Part shown: positions 41,894 through 50,607 of the stretch, piece by piece
Numbering within the stretch: position 1 is the first letter of the stretch
How the letters are laid out: each line of letters starts with the position of its first letter
DNA from: Trinickia mobilis
Lineage (GTDB): Bacteria; Pseudomonadota; Gammaproteobacteria; Burkholderiales; Burkholderiaceae
DNA length: 64,000 nt
Direction of reading: 5' to 3'
Assembly (NCBI RefSeq): GCF_017315705.1
Contig: NZ_JAFLRF010000001.1
Location: forward strand, 154,479-218,478
Notes under the pieces: generated by a model
Databases searched by the model: none
What the model was told of the DNA's origin: nothing
The model's input: the letters and a program-made list of their open reading frames with translations, nothing else
Position numbers and translations under genes: made by a program

Positions 41894-42868
41894 TCAGTTC
41901 ACCGCGTCGGGTTGCATGCCGCGCAGCAGTTGACGCACGCGCGACATGTCCTTGCCGACCAGCTCGGCCTGCTCGAACAGCTCGGCGAGCCAATCGACGA
42001 ACGCGCGCACGCGCGGCGAGACGCGGCGGTTCTTCAGATAGGCGACCGACACCGGCACGGGCACCGGCGTGTAGCGCGGCAGCACTTCCTTGAGCAGCCC
42101 CGAATTCAGATACGGCTGTGCGGCAATCCGCGACGGCTGGATCAAGCCGAGCCCTTCGAGCCCGCATGCGAGATACGCATGCTCGTCGGCGACTTGCACG
42201 AAGCCTTCGACCTTGACGGTCGTCACGCGGCCCGCGTCTTCGAAATCGAATTCGGCGCCGCGCCCGACGGTGGTGCCCGCGGCGGCCATGCAGTTGACGG
42301 CCACGTGCCCGTCCAGATCGTCGAGCGTCTCGGGCGTGCCGTGCCGGGCGAGGTAGTCGGGGCTCGCGCAGGTGACTTGCTCGAGCACGCCGAGCCGCCG
42401 CGCGACCAGGCCCGAGTCGGGCAGCTCGCCGAGCTGGATGCTGCAATCCACCGCCTCGCCCACCAGATCGACCGCCCGATTGCTCAAGCCGATCGCGAGG
42501 TCGACATTCGGAAAGCGCGCATGAAAATCGTCGAGCGCGGGAAACACGAGCGCCGTGGCCACCGCGCCCGGCATTTCGACGCGCAGACGCCCGCGCAGGT
42601 TGTCGGTCGCATCGCGCAGGCCCGCTTCCATTTCGTCGATGTCGGCGAGGATCTGCACGCAGCGCTCGTAGTACGCGGCGCCTTCGGCGGTGAGGTTCAA
42701 ACGGCGCGTCGTGCGCTGGAGCAACTGCACGCCGAGCATGGCTTCGAGATTCTGGACGATGGTTGTGGCGGTCGCGCGCGGAATGTCGAGCGAAAGGGCG
42801 GCGCGCGTGAAGCTTTGAGTATCGACGATACGAACGAAAGTACGCATCGCCTGGACGCGGTCGATCAC
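41894..42868 (-). CDS. LysR family transcriptional regulator
   Basis: 324 residues from GTG 42868, chosen because AGGAG lies about nine bases upstream and the LysR helix-turn-helix starts at once: AMRTFVRIVDTQSFTRAALS, LDIPRATATTIVQNLEAMLG, VQLLQRTTRRLNLTAEGAAY. The C-terminal effector domain includes GRLRVEMPGAVATALVFPAL and LACGLEGLGLIQPSRIAAQP. This belongs to the large CrgA/DsdC-like group with unknown effectors. It is divergent from an AraC-type gene; neither flanks an obvious structural target, since the MFS exporter is convergent. Confidence 0.92.
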   Translation of the reverse strand: MIDRVQAMRTFVRIVDTQSFTRAALSLDIPRATATTIVQNLEAMLGVQLLQRTTRRLNLTAEGAAYYERCVQILADIDEMEAGLRDATDNLRGRLRVEMPGAVATALVFPALDDFHARFPNVDLAIGLSNRAVDLVGEAVDCSIQLGELPDSGLVARRLGVLEQVTCASPDYLARHGTPETLDDLDGHVAVNCMAAAGTTVGRGAEFDFEDAGRVTTVKVEGFVQVADEHAYLACGLEGLGLIQPSRIAAQPYLNSGLLKEVLPRYTPVPVPVSVAYLKNRRVSPRVRAFVDWLAELFEQAELVGKDMSRVRQLLRGMQPDAVN

Positions 42869-43090
42869 GGGCTTTTCTCCTGGCAAGCGAAGATGCGGCA
42901 CGGACATTCGCGGCAGCAAAAGGCGGAGTCCGTCAGGGCTCCCATCGTAAGGATCGGACACCAGCCGGTGAATACCTGAATATCTCGAAGGCTTGCCTAT
43001 TTCTCTTGCCGTGCACTCAATGGCAGCGTTAGATGCTAGATTTCAAGCCAGATTCTCTTATATACCGATAGTCTAGGGACTGCTCTCATC

Positions 43091-44065
43091 ATGGATACGA
43101 CTACCCCGGCGACTTCCTTCGTGAGCCCCGCGCAGCAGCGGATGGTCGAATTGCTCGCCAAGCTGGCGCCCGCCGAGGGCTATACGCCTTCGCGTCTCGA
43201 CGGCGTCAAGTTCATACGCTCGAGCCGTGCTCATCCGCGCCAGGCGGCGATGTACGAGCCGAGCATCGTGATTCTGTGCCAGGGCCGCAAGCGCGGCTTT
43301 CTCGGCGACAAGGTGTTCGTCTACGACGCGCAGCAATATCTCGTGTTCTCGGTGCCGCTGCCGTTCGAAGTCGAGACCGAGGCGAGCGAGGCAGAGCCGC
43401 TGCTCGGCATCAAGATCCGCGTCGACCTGACGATGGCGGCGGAATTGCTGCTGCAGATCGACGACGGGCACACCACGGCCATCAGCGAGCCGCAAGGCAT
43501 CTACTCGACGCCGCTCGATAAGCCGTTCAGCGATGCGGTGCTGCGTCTTTTGGAGGCGCTCCGGTCGCCATTGGACGCGCGCGTCCTCGGGCCGTCGATC
43601 CTGCGCGAGATCTGCTTTCGCGTGCTGACCGGCGTGCAAGGCAATGCGATTCGCGCGGCGCTCACGTATCAGCACCACTTCGGCCGCATCGCCAAAGCCT
43701 TGCGCCGCATTCACTCCGACTATCGCAGCGATCTCGACGTCGACACGCTCGCGAGCGAAGCGGGCATGAGCCTTGCGGTGTTTCACGCGCAATTCAAGGC
43801 AGTGACGTCGACCTCGCCCATGCAGTACGTGAAGACCACGCGCTTGCATCAGGCGCGTTTGCTGATGCTGCAGGACGGGATGAACGCGAGCACGGCGGCG
43901 GCGCGGGTCGGCTATGAGAGCGCTTCGCAGTTCAGCCGCGAGTTCAAGCGGCTGTTCGGAATCAGTCCCGTCGACGAGATGCGGCGCCTGCGCACGGGAA
44001 GCGGCGATGCGTCCCCACAACAACCGGAGCCGCCTGCGCCCCCGCGCTATGTGACGACGACCTGA
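43091..44065 (+). CDS. AraC family regulator with AraC_N (cupin-type) domain
   Basis: 324 residues. The N-terminal AraC_N domain (about 40-190) has PSIVILCQGRKRGFLGDKVF, YDAQQYLVFSVPLPFEVETE and ILREICFRVLTGVQGNAIRA. Two helix-turn-helix units follow (about 215-300): LDVDTLASEAGMSLAVFHAQ, FKAVTSTSPMQYVKTTRLHQ, NASTAAARVGYESASQFSRE and FKRLFGISPVDEMRRLR. Homologues act on alcohol dehydrogenase or oxidoreductase genes, but none lies here. Divergent from the LysR gene, 222 bases apart. Confidence 0.92.
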   Translation: MDTTTPATSFVSPAQQRMVELLAKLAPAEGYTPSRLDGVKFIRSSRAHPRQAAMYEPSIVILCQGRKRGFLGDKVFVYDAQQYLVFSVPLPFEVETEASEAEPLLGIKIRVDLTMAAELLLQIDDGHTTAISEPQGIYSTPLDKPFSDAVLRLLEALRSPLDARVLGPSILREICFRVLTGVQGNAIRAALTYQHHFGRIAKALRRIHSDYRSDLDVDTLASEAGMSLAVFHAQFKAVTSTSPMQYVKTTRLHQARLLMLQDGMNASTAAARVGYESASQFSREFKRLFGISPVDEMRRLRTGSGDASPQQPEPPAPPRYVTTT

Positions 44066-44351
44066 ACGCTGGGTTTCGCGCCGGACGCCAGCCCGGCGCG
44101 CGCTTCGAAAGCGTTCCCGGCCGCTTGCGCAACGCAAGCCGGACGCCGCTCGCCGACGTCGGTCAGTACGTTTCAAAAAATGCGCCAATGAAGTCCAACT
44201 ACAATAACGCCCAAGCCGGCGCCCGGCGCGAGCTTCCGCTTGCCGCCCGACCAGCGCGCCACAGGGTGCAATCGCACTCGCGCCTTTCAATCCGATTTCA
44301 TTTCTCGCCGCCACGGGCCACGTGCCGCGCGCCGAATACCAGGAGCCGCTT

Positions 44352-44927
44352 ATGACCGACTCGAACGGGTCTTTTTTCGGGAGATTGTCTCTCGCAGCCG
44401 GAACGTTCTTCCGCATCCTCGGCGACCGCGAACTCGCCGCCCGCGTGCGCAGCGTGCGCGAGGCGCAGGGCATCGCGCCGGCGCCTGCCGTGCCGCAACC
44501 GAAACCGCAACCGCAGCCTCAGCCCGTCGTTCGCACCCTGAAGGAGGCCACGCCCGATGCGGCGCTCCAGCTTCTCGGGCTCATGCAGCGTGAGGCGCGC
44601 TTCATCGACTTCATCGAGGAAGACGTGGTCGGCTACTCCGACACCGATATCGGCGCCGCGGCGCGTCTCGTGCATGACGGCTGCCGCCGCGTGCTGCGCG
44701 AGCACTTCACCATCCGCCCGGTGCGCGACGAAGCTGAAGGCAGCCGCGTGACGGTGCCCGACGGCTTCGACGCCGCCTCGATCCGCCTGACGGGCAACGT
44801 CGTCGGCAAGCCGCCGTTTCAAGGCAGCATCAGCCACCGCGGCTGGCGTGTCGCCGAAGTCCGCCTGCCGAAGCTGGCCGAGAGCCATGACGCTTCCGTG
44901 ATCGCCCCCGCAGAGGTGGAACTATGA
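44352..44927 (+). CDS. DUF2760 domain protein of the Hsp70-pair operon
   Basis: 191 residues from ATG 44352, with AGGAG eight bases upstream. An N-terminal segment of about 50 residues (GRLSLAAGTFFRILGDRELA, ARVRSVREAQG) is followed by a Pro/Gln linker (PQPKPQPQPQP), then the DUF2760 domain at about 70-191: DAALQLLGLMQREARFIDFI, EEDVVGYSDTDIGAAARLVH, FQGSISHRGWRVAEVRLPKL. No enzyme motif is visible. Its stop overlaps the first Hsp70 gene as ATGA, so the three genes are translationally coupled. The small protein may be a co-factor or client adaptor of the two Hsp70 proteins (inference). Confidence 0.9.
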   Translation: MTDSNGSFFGRLSLAAGTFFRILGDRELAARVRSVREAQGIAPAPAVPQPKPQPQPQPVVRTLKEATPDAALQLLGLMQREARFIDFIEEDVVGYSDTDIGAAARLVHDGCRRVLREHFTIRPVRDEAEGSRVTVPDGFDAASIRLTGNVVGKPPFQGSISHRGWRVAEVRLPKLAESHDASVIAPAEVEL

Positions 44928-46771
44928 ACGGCCCGCGCTACGCCATAGGCATCGACCTGGGCACGACCCACTGCGCGCTGTCGTACGTCGACCTCACCGC
45001 CAGCGACGGCGACAAGACCGCTCAGCAAGTCCTGCCGGTCGCCCAGCTCACCGCGCCGGGCGCCGTCGGCGAACTCGACCTGCTGCCCTCCTTTCTCTAT
45101 CTGCCGCATCCGAACGAACTCGCCGCGGGCGATCTGAGCCTGCCGTGGACCGCCGAGCGCGACTTCGCGATCGGCGAACTCGCGCGCAGCCGCGGCGCGG
45201 GCACGCCGATCCGCTTGGTGTCGAGCGCGAAAAGCTGGCTCTGCCACCCGGGCGTCGATCGCCGCGCGGCGATCCTGCCCAACGATGCGCCCGAGGAAGT
45301 CGTCCGCGTGTCGCCGCTCGAAGCGTCGGTGCGCTACCTGACGCACCTGCGCGAAGCGTGGAATCACGCCCATCCCGATGCGCCGTTCGCCGAACAGGAC
45401 GTCACCGTCACCATTCCGGCGTCGTTCGACCCCGCCGCCCGCGAGCTGACCGCCGAAGCCGCGCAAGCCGCCGGCTATACGCGCATGACGCTCCTCGAAG
45501 AACCGCAGGCCGCGCTCTACAGCTGGATTCAGAAAAGCGGCGGACAGTGGCGCAAGCAAGTGAAAGTCGGCGACATCATCCTCGTCGTCGATGTCGGCGG
45601 CGGCACGACCGACTTGTCGCTGATCGCCGTGGTCGAGCGCGAAGGCAATCTCGAACTGCATCGTGTCGCGGTGGGCGAGCACATCCTGCTCGGCGGCGAC
45701 AACATGGATCTCGCGCTCGCGCACGTCGTCGCCCGCAAGCTCGCAGCGCTCGGCACGCAGGCGGACCCGTGGCAGTTGCGCGCGCTCACCTACGCGTGCC
45801 GCACCGCGAAGGAGACGCTGCTCACGCGCGACGGCCTCGATGCGGCGCCGCTCGTCGTGCCAAGCCGCGGCTCCAAGCTGATCGGCGGCTCGATCCGCAC
45901 GGAACTGACGCGCGCCGAACTCACGCAGACGATCCTCGAAGGCTTCTTCCCGCAAGTCGAAAGCGCGGCGCGCCCGATGAGCCGCGCCCGTGCGGGCCTC
46001 ACGCAGCTGGGCCTGCCGTATGCGCAGGATGCCGCCGTGACGCGGCATCTCGCGGCGTTCCTGTCGCGGCAGGCGGGCGCGCTGGCCGATCTCGACGGGG
46101 TGCAGGTTCAGGCCAAGGAAGGCGCGACGTTCCTGCATCCCACCGCCGTGCTCTTCAACGGCGGCGTGTTCAAGTCGGCGCTGCTGGTCGAGCGCATTCT
46201 TCAAACGCTCAACGGCTGGCTTGCCGCGGAAGGCGCGCCCGCCGCGCGGCTCCTCGAAGGCGCGGACCTCGATCTCGCCGTGGCGCGCGGCGCCGCGTAC
46301 TACGGCCACGTGCGGCGCGGCAACGGCGTACGCATCCGCGGCGGCACCGCGCGTTCGTACTACGTCGCCGTCGAATCGGCGATGCCCGCCGTGCCGGGGC
46401 TCGAGCCGCCGATTCAGGCGCTCTGCGTCGCGCCGTTCGGCATGGAAGAAGGCACCGATGCCGAGCTGCCCGCGCAGGAATTCGGCCTCGTCGTCGGCGA
46501 GCCCGTGCACTTCCGCTTCTTCGGCTCGTCCGTGCGCCGCCAGGATCAGGTCGGCACGCTGCTCGACTTCTGGCAGCCCGACGAATTGCAGGAACTGGAA
46601 GAGATCGAGGCCACGCTGCCGCCCGAAGGCCGCACGCCCGGCGAGATCGTGCCGGTGAAGCTGCATGCGCGCGTGACCGAAGCCGGGACGCTCGAACTCG
46701 AAGCCGTGCCGCGCGGCAGCAGCGAGCGCTGGAAAGTCGAGTTCGACGTGCGCGGCGGCATCGGCGGTTGA
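44924..46771 (+). CDS. Hsp70 family protein (DnaK-like, first of pair)
   Basis: 615 residues. Actin-type ATPase: phosphate-1 loop AIGIDLGTTHCALSY, connect-1 DVTVTIPASFDPAARELTAE, LLEEPQAALYSW, phosphate-2 loop ILVVDVGGGTTDLSLIAV, adenosine loop FNGGVFKSALL. An insert relative to DnaK lies around 60-125. The C-terminal region (about 480-615) is a short beta-rich segment (FGLVVGEPVHFRFFGSSVRR, LHARVTEAGTLELEAVPRGS) rather than a full DnaK substrate domain with helical lid. So it is not the housekeeping DnaK. Coupled to DUF2760 upstream and a second larger Hsp70 downstream, with which it shares close sequence; likely an old duplication. Confidence 0.93.
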   Translation: MNGPRYAIGIDLGTTHCALSYVDLTASDGDKTAQQVLPVAQLTAPGAVGELDLLPSFLYLPHPNELAAGDLSLPWTAERDFAIGELARSRGAGTPIRLVSSAKSWLCHPGVDRRAAILPNDAPEEVVRVSPLEASVRYLTHLREAWNHAHPDAPFAEQDVTVTIPASFDPAARELTAEAAQAAGYTRMTLLEEPQAALYSWIQKSGGQWRKQVKVGDIILVVDVGGGTTDLSLIAVVEREGNLELHRVAVGEHILLGGDNMDLALAHVVARKLAALGTQADPWQLRALTYACRTAKETLLTRDGLDAAPLVVPSRGSKLIGGSIRTELTRAELTQTILEGFFPQVESAARPMSRARAGLTQLGLPYAQDAAVTRHLAAFLSRQAGALADLDGVQVQAKEGATFLHPTAVLFNGGVFKSALLVERILQTLNGWLAAEGAPAARLLEGADLDLAVARGAAYYGHVRRGNGVRIRGGTARSYYVAVESAMPAVPGLEPPIQALCVAPFGMEEGTDAELPAQEFGLVVGEPVHFRFFGSSVRRQDQVGTLLDFWQPDELQELEEIEATLPPEGRTPGEIVPVKLHARVTEAGTLELEAVPRGSSERWKVEFDVRGGIGG

Positions 46772-46788
46772 ATCGGCGATTGAGCGCG

Positions 46789-49581
46789 ATGAAGCCGTAC
46801 ATCGTCGGGATCGATCTCGGCACGAGCAATACCGTCGTCGCGTATGCCGAAGCGGGCGGCAAGGACATCCGCGTCTTCGACATCGAGCAGCTGGTGAGCG
46901 TGGGCGAAGTGGCGGCGCGTCCGATGCTGCCGTCGGTCCGCTATCACGCCGCGGCCGGGGAGCTGAACGAGGACGCGCTGGCACTGCCGTGGCAAGACGC
47001 GGATGCGCAGCTTGGAGCGCCGCAGCCCGCCGTCGTCGGCCGCCTCGCGCGTGCGCTCGGCGCGCAGGTGCCGGGGCGGCTCGTCGCGAGCGCCAAGAGC
47101 TGGCTGTCGCATGCTTCGGTCGATCGTCTCGCGCCGATCCTGCCGTGGGGTGCCGGCGACGAAGTCGGCAAGGTGTCGCCGGTCACCGCCAGCGCGAGCT
47201 ATCTCGCACACGTGCGCGCGGCGTGGAACCACCGATTCCCGCATGCGCGGCTCGAAGATCAGGAAGTGGTGCTGACCGTGCCCGCCTCGTTCGACGAGGG
47301 CGCGCGTGCCTTGACGCTCGAAGCGGCGCGCATCGCGAAGCTGCCCGCGTTGCGCTTGCTCGAAGAACCCCAGGCAGCGTTCTACGACTGGCTGTTCCAT
47401 CATCGCGACACGCTTCGCGACGCGCTCGCGCAAACGCGCCTCGTGCTGATCTGCGACGTGGGCGGCGGCACGACCGACCTCACGCTCGTCAAAGTGCAGA
47501 TCGAGGACGGCGAGCCGCGGCTCACCCGGATCGGCGTCGGCAACCATCTGATGCTCGGCGGCGACAACATGGATCTCGCGCTCGCGCATCTTGTCGAAGC
47601 GCGCATCGCGGCGGGCGAACAGCGGCTGTCGGCGGCGCACCTGTCGCAACTCGTCGAGCGCTGCCGCGCCGCGAAAGAGCAACTGCTGGACGCGCGCGCG
47701 CCCGATTCGACGCCGATCACGCTGCTCGGCTCGGGCTCGAAGCTGATCGGCGGCGCGCGCTCGGTCGACGTGACGCGGCAGGAAGCCGAGCGCGTGATCG
47801 TCGACGGCTTCCTTCCGCAAGTGGCGTCGAGCGAGCGCCCGCGGCGAGCGCGCGGCGCCATCGTCGAATTCGGCCTGCCTTATGCGAGCGACCCGGCCAT
47901 TACGCGCCACGTCGCCGCGTTTCTGAGCCAGCACGCCGCGCAATCGCGCAACGCGCTGGGCTTGCCGGAAACGAGCGGCGAGACAGGCAACCCCGGTGCG
48001 CTGCCGATGCCCGACACGCTGCTGCTCAACGGCGGCGTGTTCCGCGCGAAGGCACTGGAACAGCGTCTCGCCGATACGCTCGGCGCCTGGCGCGGCGCGC
48101 CGCTCAACGTGCTGCAGAACGCCAACCCCGACGTGGCCGTCGCACGCGGCGCGGTCGCCTATGCGCTCGCGCGCGCCGGCAGCGCGCCGCGCATCGGCGG
48201 AGGCTCCGCGCGCAGCTACTTCCTCGTGCTCGACGGCGGCCAGGACACGCCGCGCGGCGTCTGCCTGCTGCCGCGCGGCACCGAAGAAGGTCAGGAGATC
48301 CCGCTCGCGGATCGCACGTTCGCGCTGCGGCTCGGCTCGCCGGTACGTTTCCACCTGGCGTCGTCCGTCGCCGACGCCGCGTATCGGCCGGGCGAACTGG
48401 CCGATCTCGCGTCGAGCGATTTCGTGCGCCTGCCGCCGATCGCGACCGTCGTGGCCCCGCGCGGCGCGAGCGGCCCCGGCGAGACGCCGGTTCAGCTTGC
48501 CACCGCGCTGACCGAGGTCGGCACGCTGCAGGTGCACTGCATCGAGACGGCCGACGTGTCCCAACGCTGGCTGCTCGAATTCCAATTGCGGCGTGACGAC
48601 GCAACAGTCGAGCTATCCGGCGCCCCCGCCCATCCCGCGCTCGGCGACGCGATCGACCAGATCGACCGCATCTTCGGCTCGCGTTCGCACGATGTCGGCG
48701 CGAAAGACGTCAAGCGGCTGCGCGCGCAACTCGAACACACCCTCGGACCGCGCGACACATGGGACAGCGCCCTGCTCCGCGAACTCTTCGGCGCGCTATG
48801 GGAGCGCGTGCGCAGACGGCGCCGATCCGCCGATCACGAACGCCTCTGGCTGAACCTCGCCGGCTTCTGCGTGCGGCCGGGGTTCGGCTACCCGCTCGAC
48901 GAATGGCGCGTCGAACAGCTTTGGTCGCTGTTCGACGACGGCATCCAGTACATCAACGAGAGCCAGGTGTGGTCGGAATGGTGGACGCTGTGGCGCCGCG
49001 CAGCCGGCGGACTCGGCGAAGAGGCGCAACTGCGTGTGCTCGACGCGATGGACTATCTGCGCAAGACCGCCAGCTCCAAACGGCAGAAGTCGCCGTTCGA
49101 TCCGGCCAAGGTGGGCTTTGCCGATATGGTCCGCCTTTGCGCGTCGCTCGAGCGCATTCCGGTCGAACGCAAGATCGAAATCGCAGAGCGGCAGCTCACG
49201 CAACTGCGCAAGTCTTCCGAGAATCAGCAGAACTGGTGGGCGATCGGCCGCATCGGCGCGCGGCGGCCGTTCTACGGCAGCGCCCATACGGTCGTGCCGC
49301 CCGAGGTCGCCGGCCCCTGGCTCGACGCGATCCTCGCGCTCGATTGGAAGAAAGTCGACCCGGCCGCGTTTGCCGCCGTCCAGATCGCGCGCATGACGGG
49401 CGACCGGTCCCGGGACTTGCCGCCTGAAATGCGCGAGACGGTCGTGCGGCGGCTCGAAGCCCTCGACGCGTCGCAGGCATGGGTCACGATGGTTCGCGAA
49501 ACCGTCGCGCTCGACGATGCCGACACCGGCCGCGTGTTCGGTGAATCGCTGCCTGCGGGGTTGAAGCTGATCGGCGCCTGA
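46789..49581 (+). CDS. Hsp70 family protein with C-terminal DUF3731 domain (second of pair)
   Basis: 930 residues from ATG 46789. Same ATPase layout as the partner: YIVGIDLGTSNTVVAY, EVVLTVPASFDEGARALTLE, LRLLEEPQAAFYDWL, LICDVGGGTTDLTLVKVQ, LNGGVFRAKALEQRL. After a beta-rich part that ends near residue 600, a 330-residue DUF3731 domain follows, rich in Trp and helices (WERVRRRRRSADHERLWLNL, LNLAGFCVRPGFGYPLDEWR, SQVWSEWWTLWRRAAGGLGE, WWAIGRIGARRPFYGSAHTV). Such fusions occur across Proteobacteria beside DUF2760 and a shorter Hsp70. Their clients are unknown. Seventeen bases separate it from the first Hsp70 gene. Confidence 0.93.
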   Translation: MKPYIVGIDLGTSNTVVAYAEAGGKDIRVFDIEQLVSVGEVAARPMLPSVRYHAAAGELNEDALALPWQDADAQLGAPQPAVVGRLARALGAQVPGRLVASAKSWLSHASVDRLAPILPWGAGDEVGKVSPVTASASYLAHVRAAWNHRFPHARLEDQEVVLTVPASFDEGARALTLEAARIAKLPALRLLEEPQAAFYDWLFHHRDTLRDALAQTRLVLICDVGGGTTDLTLVKVQIEDGEPRLTRIGVGNHLMLGGDNMDLALAHLVEARIAAGEQRLSAAHLSQLVERCRAAKEQLLDARAPDSTPITLLGSGSKLIGGARSVDVTRQEAERVIVDGFLPQVASSERPRRARGAIVEFGLPYASDPAITRHVAAFLSQHAAQSRNALGLPETSGETGNPGALPMPDTLLLNGGVFRAKALEQRLADTLGAWRGAPLNVLQNANPDVAVARGAVAYALARAGSAPRIGGGSARSYFLVLDGGQDTPRGVCLLPRGTEEGQEIPLADRTFALRLGSPVRFHLASSVADAAYRPGELADLASSDFVRLPPIATVVAPRGASGPGETPVQLATALTEVGTLQVHCIETADVSQRWLLEFQLRRDDATVELSGAPAHPALGDAIDQIDRIFGSRSHDVGAKDVKRLRAQLEHTLGPRDTWDSALLRELFGALWERVRRRRRSADHERLWLNLAGFCVRPGFGYPLDEWRVEQLWSLFDDGIQYINESQVWSEWWTLWRRAAGGLGEEAQLRVLDAMDYLRKTASSKRQKSPFDPAKVGFADMVRLCASLERIPVERKIEIAERQLTQLRKSSENQQNWWAIGRIGARRPFYGSAHTVVPPEVAGPWLDAILALDWKKVDPAAFAAVQIARMTGDRSRDLPPEMRETVVRRLEALDASQAWVTMVRETVALDDADTGRVFGESLPAGLKLIGA

Positions 49582-49632
49582 CGGCGCCTGAATGCCTCCG
49601 GCCTTGTTGTCTGCGCTATTTCAACGGGCCGT

Positions 49633-50172
49633 TTATTTGGCGGCGCCGCGTCCCATATTCGACGCGGACGAAATGGCGGCAAGGTTCGATTCGGTCGCAT
49701 GCACCGCTTGCTCGCAGGTCTTGCGGATGGTCTCGATCAGCGTGCTGGAGGTCGTGATCGCCGATTTCCAGGCGGCAATCGCCGCTTCGGAACCGGAAGG
49801 GGCGTTCTTGGCGAGGTCGTCGACGAGGGTCTGCACGCGGCGGTTGTAGGCATCGGCCTGCCCCTCGCCGGCCCGTACGAACTCCGCGACCGTGGCCGAC
49901 GCAATGCCGGCCAATTGGCGGCTGTAGGACTGCGCCTGCTCCGGAATCGATGCCGCCAACTCGGCTTGCTTCGCGCTCGTTTCAGGTGTCTGCGGCGCGG
50001 TGAGCCCTTGCAGCAGGGACGCCTGCGAACTGGCCAGCACCGACTTGGTCAACTGCAAGTTCAGGGCGGCCAGCTTTTCGAAGCCATCGGCGACCGATCT
50101 GGCCAGGCCGAACGCCGTATCGAGGTTGGCCTTCTGCATCGCGACAAATTGCTCGGGGGTGAACAAGGTCAT
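49633..50172 (-). CDS. phaP: Phasin (polyhydroxyalkanoate granule protein)
   Basis: 179 residues from ATG 50172 (ATG 50175 adjoins it), with AGGAG upstream. The TLFTPEQFVAMQKANLDTAF opening is the standard phasin_2/PhaP start in Burkholderiaceae; the rest is a long amphipathic helix rich in Ala, Gln and Ser (GFEKLAALNLQLTKSVLASS, NRRVQTLVDDLAKNAPSGSE). It coats polyhydroxybutyrate granules and controls their size. Burkholderia genomes carry several copies. No pha biosynthesis genes are nearby. Confidence 0.93.
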   Translation of the reverse strand: MTLFTPEQFVAMQKANLDTAFGLARSVADGFEKLAALNLQLTKSVLASSQASLLQGLTAPQTPETSAKQAELAASIPEQAQSYSRQLAGIASATVAEFVRAGEGQADAYNRRVQTLVDDLAKNAPSGSEAAIAAWKSAITTSSTLIETIRKTCEQAVHATESNLAAISSASNMGRGAAK

Positions 50173-50607
50173 CATCCAGCTCCTAAAGAAGAGTGTCGCC
50201 ACCGGCCGTGCCGCCGGAAGCCGGCGTGCGCGGAACGATCGAAAGACACGGTCAAGGAAACGGCAGACAAGTTCCGAAGCAGCCGGAACGCCGCATCCGG
50301 CAGGTACCGAGTTGAAGAAAGGTGGAGCGACTGCGCGCGCGGCTTGTCCCGGGGGACGGATTGCGATTGCAGCGACGGGCGATGGCGTCGATTCGCCGAC
50401 TGCGAATCGCGCGTGCTGCGTTTGAGACTAGCGCATCTTAGAACCAGATCAAGCGAATAACAATATGTGGGACTTCTTACCCGTTCGCATCGCTTGAGGC
50501 GGCAATCCTGACACGGCGCGCTCGGCGCTCGCCAACAGCGGATAGCCGACGCGACAAGCGCGAGGCGCGAGGCGCCGGGCGCTTGGCGACGTGGCCGGCG
50601 CAACGTC
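50173..50607. other. Intergenic upstream of phasin
   Basis: 435 bases between the phasin start and the selD stop. No domain-bearing gene; the open frames here have basic, compositionally biased translations. A PhaR-type operator is possible but no specific site was identified. Confidence 0.4.

Noticed and set aside
45145-49581. Very long plus-strand frame of nearly 1500 codons
   Set aside because: Its first part is an out-of-frame reading of the first Hsp70 gene, rich in Arg and Ala; only the part from 46789 is a real gene.
50172-50603. 143-codon minus-strand frame between phasin and selD
   Set aside because: Highly basic, no ribosome binding site, no recognisable fold; treated as intergenic.
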